Shown piece by piece: positions 55,788 through 64,000 of a DNA stretch of 64,000 nt (within the stretch, counting starts at the first letter, position 1; each line of letters opens with the position of its first letter). The position numbers were made by a program, and so were the translations under genes. Below the pieces are notes generated by a model that saw only the letters and a program-made list of their open reading frames with translations, made no database searches and was not told the DNA's origin. Source of the DNA: Cytobacillus gottheilii (GTDB lineage: Bacteria; Bacillota; Bacilli; Bacillales; Cytobacillaceae); NCBI RefSeq assembly GCF_900166665.1, contig NZ_LT800494.1:984947-1048946 (forward strand). The letters run 5' to 3'.

Positions 55788-56024
55788 GAGGAATAGTAAT
55801 GATCGCATGCCTTGACCTATAGAGAGCTGACGGGTGGTGAAAGTCAGCCAGGCACATCATGAACTCGCCTTTTGAGCAGCAAGCATGAACTTTCAGTAAT
55901 GCTTGCCGTATTCCGCGTTAAGGATGAATGAAGCGGGTGACTTTGTCACTAATGTGGGTGGTACCGCGGGAGTAATAATACATATATCTCTCGTCCCTTA
56001 TTTTTAAGGGACGGGAGTTTTTTA
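55788..56024 (+). promoter_or_regulatory. T-box leader of leuS (Leu specifier CTC)
   Basis: The T-box core GGGTGGTACCGCGGG (from 55955) is preceded by a stem I region with AGAGAGCTGACGGGTGG and the specifier GAACTCGCC (CTC, Leu, 55864-55866). A terminator follows (CCCTT...AAGGG within TCTCGTCCC/GGGACGGGA, 55987-56022). Uncharged tRNA-Leu(GAG) should stabilise the antiterminator and induce leuS. Confidence 0.95.
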
Positions 56025-56064
56025 TTTTCCGCTGTTTTTCTAATTCGTATGTTTGAAAAACAGC

Positions 56065-56155
56065 TAATTGGAGCGAATAGCGCAAGACGCCAGTGACAGA
56101 AGCTCACCACCGTCCCGTGGAAAGCGAGTACCCTGAAGCGGAAATAACTATTTTT
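56065..56155 (+). repeat. Degenerate GC-rich repeat between the T-box and leuS
   Basis: GGAGCGAATAGCGCAAGACG, GTGACAGAAGCTCACCACC, CGTGGAAAGCGAG and CTGAAGCGGAAATAAC follow the order of the core at 46052-46179 in shortened form. It lies in the read-through leuS leader, after a CTGTTTTTC/GAAAAACAG hairpin (56031-56063). Confidence 0.6.
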
Positions 56156-56199
56156 TGTTTTTATAGTTAGCAGTCATTATGATTTAGGAGGAAACAGAC

Positions 56200-58617
56200 A
56201 TGAACTTCAATCATCAGGAGATTGAAAAAAAGTGGCAGCAATATTGGGAAGAAAACAAAACATTTAAAACAAGTGAAGAAGAAGGCAAGCGTAAATTTTA
56301 TGCGTTGGATATGTTCCCATATCCATCAGGCGCCGGCTTGCATGTTGGGCATCCAGAAGGATACACAGCTACAGATATCCTTTCTCGTATGAAAAGAATG
56401 CAAGGTTATAATGTGCTCCACCCAATGGGCTGGGACGCATTCGGATTGCCAGCAGAGCAATATGCCATTGATACGGGAAATGACCCGGCAGAATTTACTG
56501 AAAAAAATATCAATACATTTCGTCGTCAAATTAAGGCACTCGGCTTTTCTTATGACTGGGATCGCGAAATAAATACAACAGATCCTGATTACTATAAATG
56601 GACTCAATGGATTTTTATTAAGCTCTATGAAAAAGGGTTAGCTTACATCGATGAAGTAGCTGTAAACTGGTGCCCAGCACTAGGCACTGTTCTAGCCAAT
56701 GAAGAAGTAATTGATGGGAAAAGTGAGCGCGGCGGTCATCCTGTTGAACGCAGACCGATGCGCCAATGGGTATTAAAAATTACGGAATATGCTGATCGCC
56801 TTCTTGACGATCTAGATGAGCTGGATTGGCCTGAAAGTCTAAAAGATATGCAGCGAAATTGGATTGGCCGTTCAGAAGGTGCTGAGGTGACTTTCAGCAT
56901 TGATGGTCATGACGATACATTTACTGTGTTTACAACACGCCCTGATACACTATTTGGTGCAACATATGCCGTTTTAGCACCTGAACATGCATTAGTTGAT
57001 TCAATTACAACAGAAGCTCAAAAAGCTGAAGTTCAGGCATATATTGAAAAAATTAAATCAAAGAGTGATCTTGAGCGTACGGATTTAGCGAAAGAGAAAA
57101 CAGGTGTCTTTACTGGTGCTTATGCGGTCAACCCGGCAAGCGGAGAAAAAATGCCAATCTGGATCGCGGATTATGTTCTTGTCAGCTACGGAACTGGTGC
57201 GATCATGGCAGTACCTGCGCATGATGAGCGGGATTACGAATTCGCACAAGCGTTTGAATTGCCGATTGTAGAAGTTGTGGCAGGCGGAGATGTCAGCAAG
57301 GAAGCATATACTGGCGATGGCGAGCATGTGAACTCTGATTTCCTAAATGGTCTTAACAAAGAAGAAGCGATTACCAAAATGATTGCATGGCTTGAAGAAA
57401 AAGAGATTGGCACGAAGAAAATTACTTACCGCTTGCGTGATTGGCTGTTCAGCCGCCAGCGCTACTGGGGCGAGCCAATTCCAATTATCCATTGGGAAGA
57501 TGGCACAATGACAGCTGTGCCGGAAGAAGAGCTTCCGCTAATTCTGCCAAAAACAACAGAAATCAAGCCGTCAGGAACAGGTGAATCACCGCTTGCTAAT
57601 ATTGAAGACTGGTTAAATGTTGAGGATCCTGCAACAGGCAAAAAGGGCAGACGTGAAACAAATACAATGCCGCAATGGGCAGGCAGCAGCTGGTACTACC
57701 TTCGTTATATCGATCCGAAAAATAGCGAAAAAATTGCTGATCCTGAAAAAATTAAAAAATGGCTTCCAGTTGATATTTATATCGGCGGTGTGGAGCATGC
57801 CGTGCTTCACTTGTTATATGCAAGATTTTGGCACAAGGTTTTATATGATATTGGAGTAGTGCATACAAAAGAGCCGTTCCAAAAACTATTCAACCAAGGG
57901 ATGATTCTTGGCGATAATAATGAAAAAATGAGTAAATCAAAAGGAAATGTTGTTAATCCGGATGATATCATTTCAAGTCATGGAGCAGATACACTGCGTC
58001 TATACGAAATGTTTATGGGCCCGCTGGAAGCATCGATCGCTTGGTCAACAAATGGTCTTGATGGAGCAAGAAGATTCCTTGACCGTATCTGGCGCTTATT
58101 CATTGAGGAGAATGGTCAGCTATCCTCCCGCATTAAAGGGAATGAAGAAGGCGGAGAGCTTGAAAAGGTATACCATCAGACTGTTAAAAAGGTAACTGAG
58201 GACTTTGAAGGGCTGCGCTTTAACACAGCTATCTCGCAAATGATGGTCTTCATCAATGATGCATACAAATCAGAAAATCTGCCAGTGGGCTATGCAGAGG
58301 GCTTTGTTAAAATGCTTTCTCCAATTGCTCCTCATATTGCAGAAGAACTTTGGGCGAAGCTGGGTCATAGCGGAACGGTTACGTATGAGTCTTGGCCGGC
58401 ATTTGATGAAGCAAAACTGACAGACGATGAAGTAGAAATCGTTGTACAAGTGAATGGAAAAGTAAAAGCGAAGCTAATGGTTCCAGCAGATGCTCAAAAA
58501 GACATCCTTGAGCAAATAGCAATGGATGATGACAAGGTCAAAGAGCAAATTGAAGGAAAAACAGTTAGAAAAGTGATTGCTGTTCCTGGAAAATTAGTGA
58601 ATATCGTTGCAAATTAA
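56200..58617 (+). CDS. leuS: Leucyl-tRNA synthetase
   Basis: Class I synthetase of 805 aa. The HIGH-type motif is [16 protein letters not shown] and the KMSKS motif [16 protein letters not shown]. The CP1 editing domain lies about residues 220-400 ([27 protein letters not shown]). TTAGGAGG precedes the ATG. It is controlled by the upstream T-box. Confidence 0.98.
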   Translation: MNFNHQEIEKKWQQYWEENKTFKTSEEEGKRKFYALDMFPYPSGAGLHVGHPEGYTATDILSRMKRMQGYNVLHPMGWDAFGLPAEQYAIDTGNDPAEFTEKNINTFRRQIKALGFSYDWDREINTTDPDYYKWTQWIFIKLYEKGLAYIDEVAVNWCPALGTVLANEEVIDGKSERGGHPVERRPMRQWVLKITEYADRLLDDLDELDWPESLKDMQRNWIGRSEGAEVTFSIDGHDDTFTVFTTRPDTLFGATYAVLAPEHALVDSITTEAQKAEVQAYIEKIKSKSDLERTDLAKEKTGVFTGAYAVNPASGEKMPIWIADYVLVSYGTGAIMAVPAHDERDYEFAQAFELPIVEVVAGGDVSKEAYTGDGEHVNSDFLNGLNKEEAITKMIAWLEEKEIGTKKITYRLRDWLFSRQRYWGEPIPIIHWEDGTMTAVPEEELPLILPKTTEIKPSGTGESPLANIEDWLNVEDPATGKKGRRETNTMPQWAGSSWYYLRYIDPKNSEKIADPEKIKKWLPVDIYIGGVEHAVLHLLYARFWHKVLYDIGVVHTKEPFQKLFNQGMILGDNNEKMSKSKGNVVNPDDIISSHGADTLRLYEMFMGPLEASIAWSTNGLDGARRFLDRIWRLFIEENGQLSSRIKGNEEGGELEKVYHQTVKKVTEDFEGLRFNTAISQMMVFINDAYKSENLPVGYAEGFVKMLSPIAPHIAEELWAKLGHSGTVTYESWPAFDEAKLTDDEVEIVVQVNGKVKAKLMVPADAQKDILEQIAMDDDKVKEQIEGKTVRKVIAVPGKLVNIVAN

Positions 58618-58618
58618 T

Positions 58619-58659
58619 AAAAAACATTCCCTGATTGCTTTTTCAGGGAATGTTTTTTA
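58619..58659 (+). terminator. Terminator of leuS
   Basis: AAAAAACATTCCCTGA and TCAGGGAATGTTTTTT form a strong stem directly after leuS. Confidence 0.93.
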
Positions 58660-58660
58660 C

Positions 58661-58782
58661 ACTATCAGTATTATAAATGAGCAGCACGGATGAATTTCGG
58701 CGCTGTGGCTCATTTAGAAATGTAGTATAAGTGCAACTAAGCCTCTGGCTGTGCCTTGCAGGCTTGCCAGTCGGTAAGTTTT
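58661..58782 (+). repeat. Intergenic element, copy B (paired with 17810-17944)
   Basis: Starts ACTATCAGTATTATAAATGAGC right after the leuS terminator and aligns with copy A to its AGTCGG-x-x-AGTTTT end. The conserved 3' stem is CTGGCTG (58745-58751) with CAGTCGG (58768-58774), fully paired with G-U allowed, while the bases differ from copy A. Confidence 0.6.
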
Positions 58783-58830
58783 CCTTACTATAGGAATAGT
58801 GAAATCGGCAATAGAAAGGATGTATGTGAT

Positions 58831-59130
58831 ATGATTCCAGAAATCACAACAGAAGAATTAGAACAAAAGCTGAAAGCTGGCGAAAAGCTTGAACTCATTG
58901 ATGTGCGTGAGGATGAAGAGGTTGCCGGGGGAATGATTCCTGGCGCAAAACATATTCGTATGGGGACAATTCCTGAACATCTTGATCAGTTTGACAAAGA
59001 AAAGGAATATATCTTTATCTGCCGTTCTGGTGGCCGAAGCGCCAATGTTTGTCATTATCTGCAGGACCAAGGCTACAAGGTCGTCAACATGAAAGGCGGC
59101 ATGCTTGACTGGAGCGGGGAAACTGAATAA
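58831..59130 (+). CDS. ytwF: Rhodanese-domain protein (YtwF)
   Basis: Single-domain rhodanese of 99 aa. The persulfide Cys is in FICRSGGRSANVC; LIDVREDEEVAGGMIPGAKHI is the first family motif. The ATG at 58831 has GAAAGGATG upstream; the frame extending to 58756 runs into element B and is not used. It lies next to the TusA/YeeE pair, convergent. Confidence 0.92.
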   Translation: MIPEITTEELEQKLKAGEKLELIDVREDEEVAGGMIPGAKHIRMGTIPEHLDQFDKEKEYIFICRSGGRSANVCHYLQDQGYKVVNMKGGMLDWSGETE

Positions 59131-59136
59131 ATAAAA

Positions 59137-59166
59137 CAAAGCACCCAAGCGAATTGGGTGCTTATT
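59137..59166. terminator. Terminator between ytwF and the TusA-like gene
   Basis: AAGCACCCAA and TTGGGTGCTT form a perfect stem, usable on both strands. Confidence 0.85.
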
Positions 59167-59174
59167 TATTGGCT

Positions 59175-59402
59175 TTAAGCAATAATTAAAAAATATAAAT
59201 CCTGACCATTTTTATAAGGTTCTTCAGCAAGAGTGTAGCCATGCTTTACGACTTCTTCTGGTACATTTTTAAAGGCAGGCGGGCAATCAGCAATTACCTG
59301 AAGAACTTCTCCCTTACTCATGCCTTCGAGTGCCTCAAGAGAATAGATAACAGGATATGGACAAGGCTCTCCTCTTAAATCTAGCGTATAATCAATTTTC
59401 AT
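59175..59402 (-). CDS. TusA-family sulfur carrier protein
   Basis: Small protein of 75 aa with the motif LDLRGEPCPYPVIYSLEAL; the Cys in CPYP is the persulfide carrier. It is translationally coupled (4-bp overlap) to the YeeE/YedE transporter upstream, and together they probably handle imported thiosulfate or related sulfur or selenium species. Close to YedF/YeeD types. Confidence 0.93.
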   Translation of the reverse strand: MKIDYTLDLRGEPCPYPVIYSLEALEGMSKGEVLQVIADCPPAFKNVPEEVVKHGYTLAEEPYKNGQDLYFLIIA

Positions 59403-60601
59403 GCGATATTCTCCTTTCTTTTTTTAAATCCAGTTCCGAATCGGTAATTTTTCTCCCAAAAGACAGCGATCATATACCATGAAATCAGCATTAGCAACGT
59501 AAGTATTAACGCCAAAAATGCTCCAAATGTATCCATTAAGTTGATTGGAGTTCCCATTTTTACAAAAGTATTATAAATGCCAAGGTGATCCCAGCCGAAT
59601 GAAAGCAGCGTAACGCCTATGATGTTGCCTGCAAATACAAAAAGATACAGTACTTGACCTTCCATAACTCTATACATCATGCCTGTCTCACAGCCGCCAG
59701 CCAAAACAATGCCTAATCCAAAAAGGATTCCTCCAATAACAGTGCTTGGTGCGGCTATTTTTATAATAGGTTCAAGTCCGTAAATTAAGATCACTGCAAA
59801 CGTGGCAATTGTACTAATAGCAATGCCAAATGTAATGGCTTTTGCCATTGTTGCCCTTCCGCTCACCCAAAGATCACGGAAAGCAGAGGTAAAGCAGATT
59901 TGACCTCTTTCAATTAACATGCCAAATGCTGCGCCAAAAATGGCTGCATTTCCAAGCATCGGCTTACCAGTGAGGAAAAAAAATACAATCATTCCTATAT
60001 AAATAAGACCAACAAGTACTCCGAAATAAGGCTGCTTTGATTTTTTTAGTTTTTTCACAGGTGGTGGCGCCCCTTTTGTGAGTGCTGGTTTGCCTTTCCA
60101 CCACTTTGTTTTTACAATTTTAAAACCAAAGAAAGTCCCAATTGCAGTGGCCGCCATGAAAATCCATGAGTGGAAGGAGAACTGCGGCACACCTGTAAAG
60201 AAGGCAGCCAAGTTACAGCCGAGTGCCAGCCGTGCACCAAATCCAGCTATAATTCCGCCAACTAATCCCTGTACTAATCTTCTCTTTTGCTTCGGTATTC
60301 TAATTTTAAAATTGCTGCTTAGTAATATAGTTATAAAGGCTCCGATGAACATCCCCCAAACTATCCAGCCGTCTGTTCTTTCAAAAGTAGAACCTTCCAT
60401 TCCGACGAGATCAAAATAAGCCCAGCCAGAAATATCTATCCCGATAAATTCGAGGATATGACCTCCTAATCTAGTAAACTCTCCTGTTACCGCCCAGACT
60501 GTTCCAGTTATGCCAAAATAAGCAGCAGACAGAATGCCAGTTATGCCAATGGCCCAATAAGGATTCCAATAGCTCTTTGTTAATCTTTTTATTGTTGACA
60601 T
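59399..60601 (-). CDS. YeeE/YedE-family transporter (thiosulfate/selenium type)
   Basis: Membrane protein of 400 aa with about ten or more helices and two similar halves. Conserved Cys motifs: RLALGCNLAAFFTG, GQICFTSAFRD and GGCETGMMYRV. Members include the thiosulfate transporter TsuA and YedE; the substrate here is not known. CCTGAAAGGAG lies before the ATG, and a CTCTGC/GCAGAG hairpin (60627-60641) is in the leader. Confidence 0.9.
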   Translation of the reverse strand: MSTIKRLTKSYWNPYWAIGITGILSAAYFGITGTVWAVTGEFTRLGGHILEFIGIDISGWAYFDLVGMEGSTFERTDGWIVWGMFIGAFITILLSSNFKIRIPKQKRRLVQGLVGGIIAGFGARLALGCNLAAFFTGVPQFSFHSWIFMAATAIGTFFGFKIVKTKWWKGKPALTKGAPPPVKKLKKSKQPYFGVLVGLIYIGMIVFFFLTGKPMLGNAAIFGAAFGMLIERGQICFTSAFRDLWVSGRATMAKAITFGIAISTIATFAVILIYGLEPIIKIAAPSTVIGGILFGLGIVLAGGCETGMMYRVMEGQVLYLFVFAGNIIGVTLLSFGWDHLGIYNTFVKMGTPINLMDTFGAFLALILTLLMLISWYMIAVFWEKNYRFGTGFKKRKENIA

Positions 60602-60839
60602 TCAAGAACTCCTTTCAGGATACCTTCTCTGCATAGCAGAGGCTAAGAACAGCATCCTTCATTGTCTTTATAAGAAGTGCATTTAATTCTTATATGGTAA
60701 TTCTAGTAATGCAAGTTAGATAGCAATGTTAATTATAGTACAATCCATGATCTCTGAAAGTGATAAATGTTAAACAATAGAATAATAAGATTGAATTGTG
60801 TCCATAATGAGAAAAAAAAGCAAATGAGGGAGAGTACAA

Positions 60840-61022
60840 GTGATTAAAGTAAAACTATTTGATCATGAACATGAAAAGGATTTAGAGGTTGAAATGAATA
60901 AGTTCTTAGAGAAGATGGATGAAAAAAAGCTGCTCGATATAAAGTATAATGTGGCGGCTGTTCAAGAGGAAGAGGATGAACAAATCTATTGTTTTTCAGC
61001 AATGGTTATTTATAAGGCCTAA
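60840..61022 (+). CDS. cse60: Sporulation protein Cse60-like (60 aa)
   Basis: Protein beginning MIKVKLFDHEHEKDLEVEMN and ending YCFSAMVIYKA, matching Bacillus Cse60, a small sigma-E-dependent protein. The GTG start at 60840 follows GAGGGAGAG. Function unknown. Confidence 0.85.
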   Translation: MIKVKLFDHEHEKDLEVEMNKFLEKMDEKKLLDIKYNVAAVQEEEDEQIYCFSAMVIYKA

Positions 61023-61057
61023 TGAATAATTCATTAGGCCATTTATCTTGCTATTGG

Positions 61058-62317
61058 TTACCTTGAAAATAAAGCAGCATTTGTTCCTGCAAGTCGGCCT
61101 GTAACTAGAGCTGACGTAATATTGTAGCCCCCAGTATAGCCATGTATATCTAAAATCTCTCCGCAAAAATACAATCCATTCATTTTTTTGGAGGCCATTG
61201 TCTGCGGTTCGACTTCTTTAACCGATACACCGCCGCCAGTTACGAATGCTTTATCTAGCGGCAAAGAGCCGTTAACAGTGAATTGAAAGGATTTAACATT
61301 CTTAATAAACGTCCGAATCTTTTCATTTGAAATGGTCGCATTTTGTTCTGCAGGATCAATTTCACTTTTTTCGAAAAGGAAGAGCAGATACCTTTCGGGA
61401 ATAAACCCCTTTAGTGTGTTTTTAATACTTTTCTTCGGATCTTCTTTCATTTTTCTTAATGTGTCCTGAAAAAGGGGTTCTTCCTTTACATCTGGCATAC
61501 AATCAATACTCATCGTTACAGGTCCTTTTTCTTTTTTCATGGCTTTAACAGCAAATTGGCTGCAGCGCAAAACCGCTGGTCCGCTAATGCCAAAGTGTGT
61601 AAATAGCATATCCATTCTATGAGTGATCAGTGCTTTGCCTTTTGCATTTAAGACACTTAATGCAACACTTCTCAGGGATAACCCCTGCAGCGTTTTCTCT
61701 TTAATAAAAGGTTCAGATGAAGTGAGCGGTACTTCTGTTGGAAAAAGATCTGTAATGGTGTGCCCAGCCTTTTCCGCCCAAGCATAACCATCCCCGGTTG
61801 AACCTGTATGTGGGACAGATTTGCCTCCAACAGCAATCACTATAGATGCAGCTTCAAAAATTTCCCCATTATGAAGCTCAACTGATTGAACAGAATCATT
61901 CTTGTAATGTATATCTTTAATGGGACTATTCTTTTTTATTTGTACATTTAATTCCTTCAACCTATTAAGAAGGGCGTCAACGACAGATTGTGCTTTATCA
62001 CTGACAGGAAACATTCTGCCATGATCTTCTTCCTTTAGGCGAATCCCCAGGTTTTCAAAGAAAGCGATAATGTCTTCATTGCTGAAGATATTGAGGGCAC
62101 TATATAAAAATCGCCCATTGCCTGGAATATGCTTAATAATCTCATCAACTGGCAGCCTGTTTGTTACATTACAGCGCCCGCCTCCTGAAATCGCAAGCTT
62201 TCTGCCGAGTTTCTCACCCTTATCTATAAGAAGCACTTTTGCTTTGTTTTCAGCTGCTCCAATTGCGGCCATCAAACCAGATGGTCCTCCGCCAACTACA
62301 ATAACGTCAAATTTCAT
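61058..62317 (-). CDS. ytfP: FAD-dependent oxidoreductase, HI0933 family (YtfP)
   Basis: Flavoprotein of 419 aa. The dinucleotide loop is [34 protein letters not shown] is the HI0933-family hallmark and [16 protein letters not shown] lies at the FAD-binding C-terminus. The ATG at 62317 is preferred; TTG and GTG codons upstream are inside the GGTGG binding site. Substrate unknown. Confidence 0.9.
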   Translation of the reverse strand: MKFDVIVVGGGPSGLMAAIGAAENKAKVLLIDKGEKLGRKLAISGGGRCNVTNRLPVDEIIKHIPGNGRFLYSALNIFSNEDIIAFFENLGIRLKEEDHGRMFPVSDKAQSVVDALLNRLKELNVQIKKNSPIKDIHYKNDSVQSVELHNGEIFEAASIVIAVGGKSVPHTGSTGDGYAWAEKAGHTITDLFPTEVPLTSSEPFIKEKTLQGLSLRSVALSVLNAKGKALITHRMDMLFTHFGISGPAVLRCSQFAVKAMKKEKGPVTMSIDCMPDVKEEPLFQDTLRKMKEDPKKSIKNTLKGFIPERYLLFLFEKSEIDPAEQNATISNEKIRTFIKNVKSFQFTVNGSLPLDKAFVTGGGVSVKEVEPQTMASKKMNGLYFCGEILDIHGYTGGYNITSALVTGRLAGTNAALFSR

Positions 62318-62549
62318 TCTATCCACCAACTTATTTTCATTCGTTATTTACAACATGTTTTATTATACTTTATTTGTCACAATCATAAAAATAAAGAAGG
62401 AAATTTCCAGTTGAAAGTAGCATTCTGTAAAAAAGAAGAGTACACTACAAATAGTGTGTCAAAAAAAATGGAAACACAAGATTTATGCATGTTTAGAAAT
62501 TACACTTGGCTAATGGCCAAGTTTATTTGATTATTACTAAAAAAATAAG

Positions 62550-62802
62550 CGGGGCGCTTCCGCTTTTCTAAAAAAACAGTGTCTAGCTGCAGGCGCTAGG
62601 GGCTCGAGGTGTCGCCCCTGGGCAAGCGCCTTCCGCTTTTCTGTAGATAAAATAATAAGGATTTTTGAACTTTGAATAATGTCTAGCTGCAGCGCCTAGC
62701 CCCTCGAGGTCATAAGCCAATCTGTCCAGAAGGTTAAAGAGCAACCTTCTAGCCATCTTGTCTTATGCTTGTCGGGGCTGAGCAAGGCGCTTCCGCTTTT
62801 CT
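62550..62802. repeat. Cluster of GC-rich Bacillaceae repeats before murJ
   Basis: Three pieces: a tail GGGGCGCTTCCGCTTTTCT (62551-62569), a copy at 62579-62642 and a longer copy at 62680-62802. Both full copies share TGTCTAGCTGCAG... CTCGAGGT and end GCGCTTCCGCTTTTCT or GCGCCTTCCGCTTTTCT. The longer copy includes an AGAAGGTT/AACCTTCT hairpin. It is the same family as 30837-30943. The cluster ends 18 bp before the murJ start codon. Confidence 0.8.
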
Positions 62803-62820
62803 AGTAAGGGTAGGGGTTTT

Positions 62821-64000
62821 ATGTCTTCGAAGCTTTTACGCGGTACGTTTATTTTAACGATTGGTACTTTTGTTTCTAAGCTCCTGGGGTTATTATATGT
62901 GATCCCATTTTCTCGTATTGTTGGGGATGATGGAACGATTCTTTATCAATATGCTTATGTTCCCTATACTATTTTTCTGAGTATGTCCACCGCAGGTATT
63001 CCATTGGCTATTTCCAAGTTTATAGCTAAGTACAATGCTATTGAAGAATATTCGGTCGGCAGGCGGCTGTTTAAATCAGGAATTTGGGTTATGCTTGCAA
63101 GCGGTATTGTCTGGTTTTCAATCCTGATGTATTTTGCTCCTGAGTTTGCAGCAATCTTTACTGATGCCGAAGAAGATCAAAAGCTTGAGGAAACGGTAAC
63201 GGTCATCCGGGCAGTCAGCTTTGCGCTGATTATTATTCCATTTATGAGTTTAATCCGCGGGTTCTTTCAGGGCCACCAATCTATGGGTCCGTCTGCTGTT
63301 TCACAAGTAGTCGAGCAAATTGTCCGTATTATTTTCTTGCTTGGCGGTGCTTATGTTGTACTTTACATGATGGATGGATCTGTTGTGGAGGCGGCTAGTG
63401 TCGCTACGTTTGCAGCATTTATCGGAGGAATTGGCGGTCTTTTTGTCTTATTCTGGTATTGGTATAAAAGAAAGCCGCATTTGGATCAGCTGCTGCAGCA
63501 TGATAGGGGCACAGCAGATATCTCCCTAAGGGACATGTACAAAGAAATCATTATTTATTCTATTCCTTTCATTTTTGTTGGTGTTGCTAATCCTTTATTT
63601 CAGCTGATTGACTTGATGACGTTTAATAGAACTATGGATGGCATTGGAATTGATATTAATGAATCTGAATATCTTTTGAACATCTTAAACTTTGAAACCC
63701 ATAAAATTGTCATTATTCCAGTCACGCTGGCGATTTCATTCTCATTAACATTGATTCCTAGTATCACAAAAGCATTTGTGGATGAAGATCAGGCCTCACT
63801 TAATCGGCAGATGAATCAAAGCATACAGGTTATGCTCTTTCTGACATTGCCTGCAGCTGTTGGTGTTGCTTTGCTTGCAGAACCTGTTTATACGCTATTT
63901 TATACAGCAGACATACAAGGTGCAGCAATTCTGCGTACATATGCTCCTGTTGCCGTTTTATTCGCATTGTTTTCTGTGACCGCAGCTATCCTGCAGGGAA
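62821..64000 (+). CDS. murJ: Lipid II flippase MurJ/SpoVB family (YtgP), 3' end outside the window
   Basis: An open frame of 393 codons runs to the window edge. The translation starts MSSKLLRGTFILTIGTFVSK and contains LYVIPFSRIVGDDGTILYQY and RGFFQGHQSMGPSAVSQ, typical of the MOP-superfamily MurJ/SpoVB polysaccharide flippases with about 14 helices. It corresponds in position and type to B. subtilis YtgP, which moves lipid II across the membrane. AGGGTAGGGG precedes the ATG. The C-terminal part is missing because of the window end. Confidence 0.9.
   Translation, partial: MSSKLLRGTFILTIGTFVSKLLGLLYVIPFSRIVGDDGTILYQYAYVPYTIFLSMSTAGIPLAISKFIAKYNAIEEYSVGRRLFKSGIWVMLASGIVWFSILMYFAPEFAAIFTDAEEDQKLEETVTVIRAVSFALIIIPFMSLIRGFFQGHQSMGPSAVSQVVEQIVRIIFLLGGAYVVLYMMDGSVVEAASVATFAAFIGGIGGLFVLFWYWYKRKPHLDQLLQHDRGTADISLRDMYKEIIIYSIPFIFVGVANPLFQLIDLMTFNRTMDGIGIDINESEYLLNILNFETHKIVIIPVTLAISFSLTLIPSITKAFVDEDQASLNRQMNQSIQVMLFLTLPAAVGVALLAEPVYTLFYTADIQGAAILRTYAPVAVLFALFSVTAAILQG

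Overview
This window is chromosomal DNA from a low-GC, spore-forming Bacillaceae. Gene content and order resemble the B. subtilis 'yt' region (glgBCDAP, men genes, luxS, dps, ytkD, ytlACD, ytmAB, pckA, metK, asnB, ytoA, ytpAB, ytqAB, ytzC, leuS/yttB/ytwF, ytfP, murJ/ytgP). Spore-associated genes (a yteA-like gene, cse60), an S-box and a leucine T-box fit the same group. I do not name a species.

Layout. 1-1692: a tRNA array in the order of B. subtilis trnB but without tRNA-His, closed by a terminator. Two of its genes (initiator Met and Phe) are each preceded by a truncated copy of their own 5' end. 2173-10103: glycogen operon glgB-C-D-A-P with overlapping or closely packed genes. 10367-12524: small gene, yteA-like gene, menA. 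12894-19579: menF-D-H-B-E (no menC). 19604-20998: MITE-like repeat, pentapeptide-repeat protein, tiny membrane protein. 21259-28456: orphan zinc-binding lipoprotein gene divergent from a carbonic anhydrase with Zur-box-like sites between them, then yidD, luxS, cls, ytzI, dps and small genes. 28654-35418: ytkD, ABC importer ytlA-C-D, ytmAB, pckA, a DCC protein. 35469-45918: SAM riboswitch-metK, asnB, C39 peptidase, ytoA, ytpAB, ytqAB (tRNA wobble modification), ytzC. 46337-53214: an RpiR-type regulator and a beta-glucoside PTS operon with two unrelated 6-phospho-beta-glucosidases and a ROK kinase, preceded by a perfect palindrome and a perfect cre match. 53923-64000: yttB, T-box-leuS, rhodanese ytwF, TusA/YeeE sulfur genes, cse60, ytfP and the start of murJ.

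Most genes are ordinary housekeeping genes. The unusual material is intergenic: (i) the duplicated tRNA 5' ends, both breaking after GAGCA; (ii) a two-copy element with a conserved 3' hairpin, directly after the menB and leuS terminators; (iii) a 52-bp-period tandem repeat family at two distant loci; (iv) two GC-rich Bacillaceae repeat families, one copy of which sits between the leuS T-box and leuS and one between ytlA and ytlC. I found no CRISPR array, phage, transposase gene, defence system or biosynthetic cluster. Coordinates were read by eye. Starts were chosen from visible ribosome binding sites and often differ from the longest open frame.
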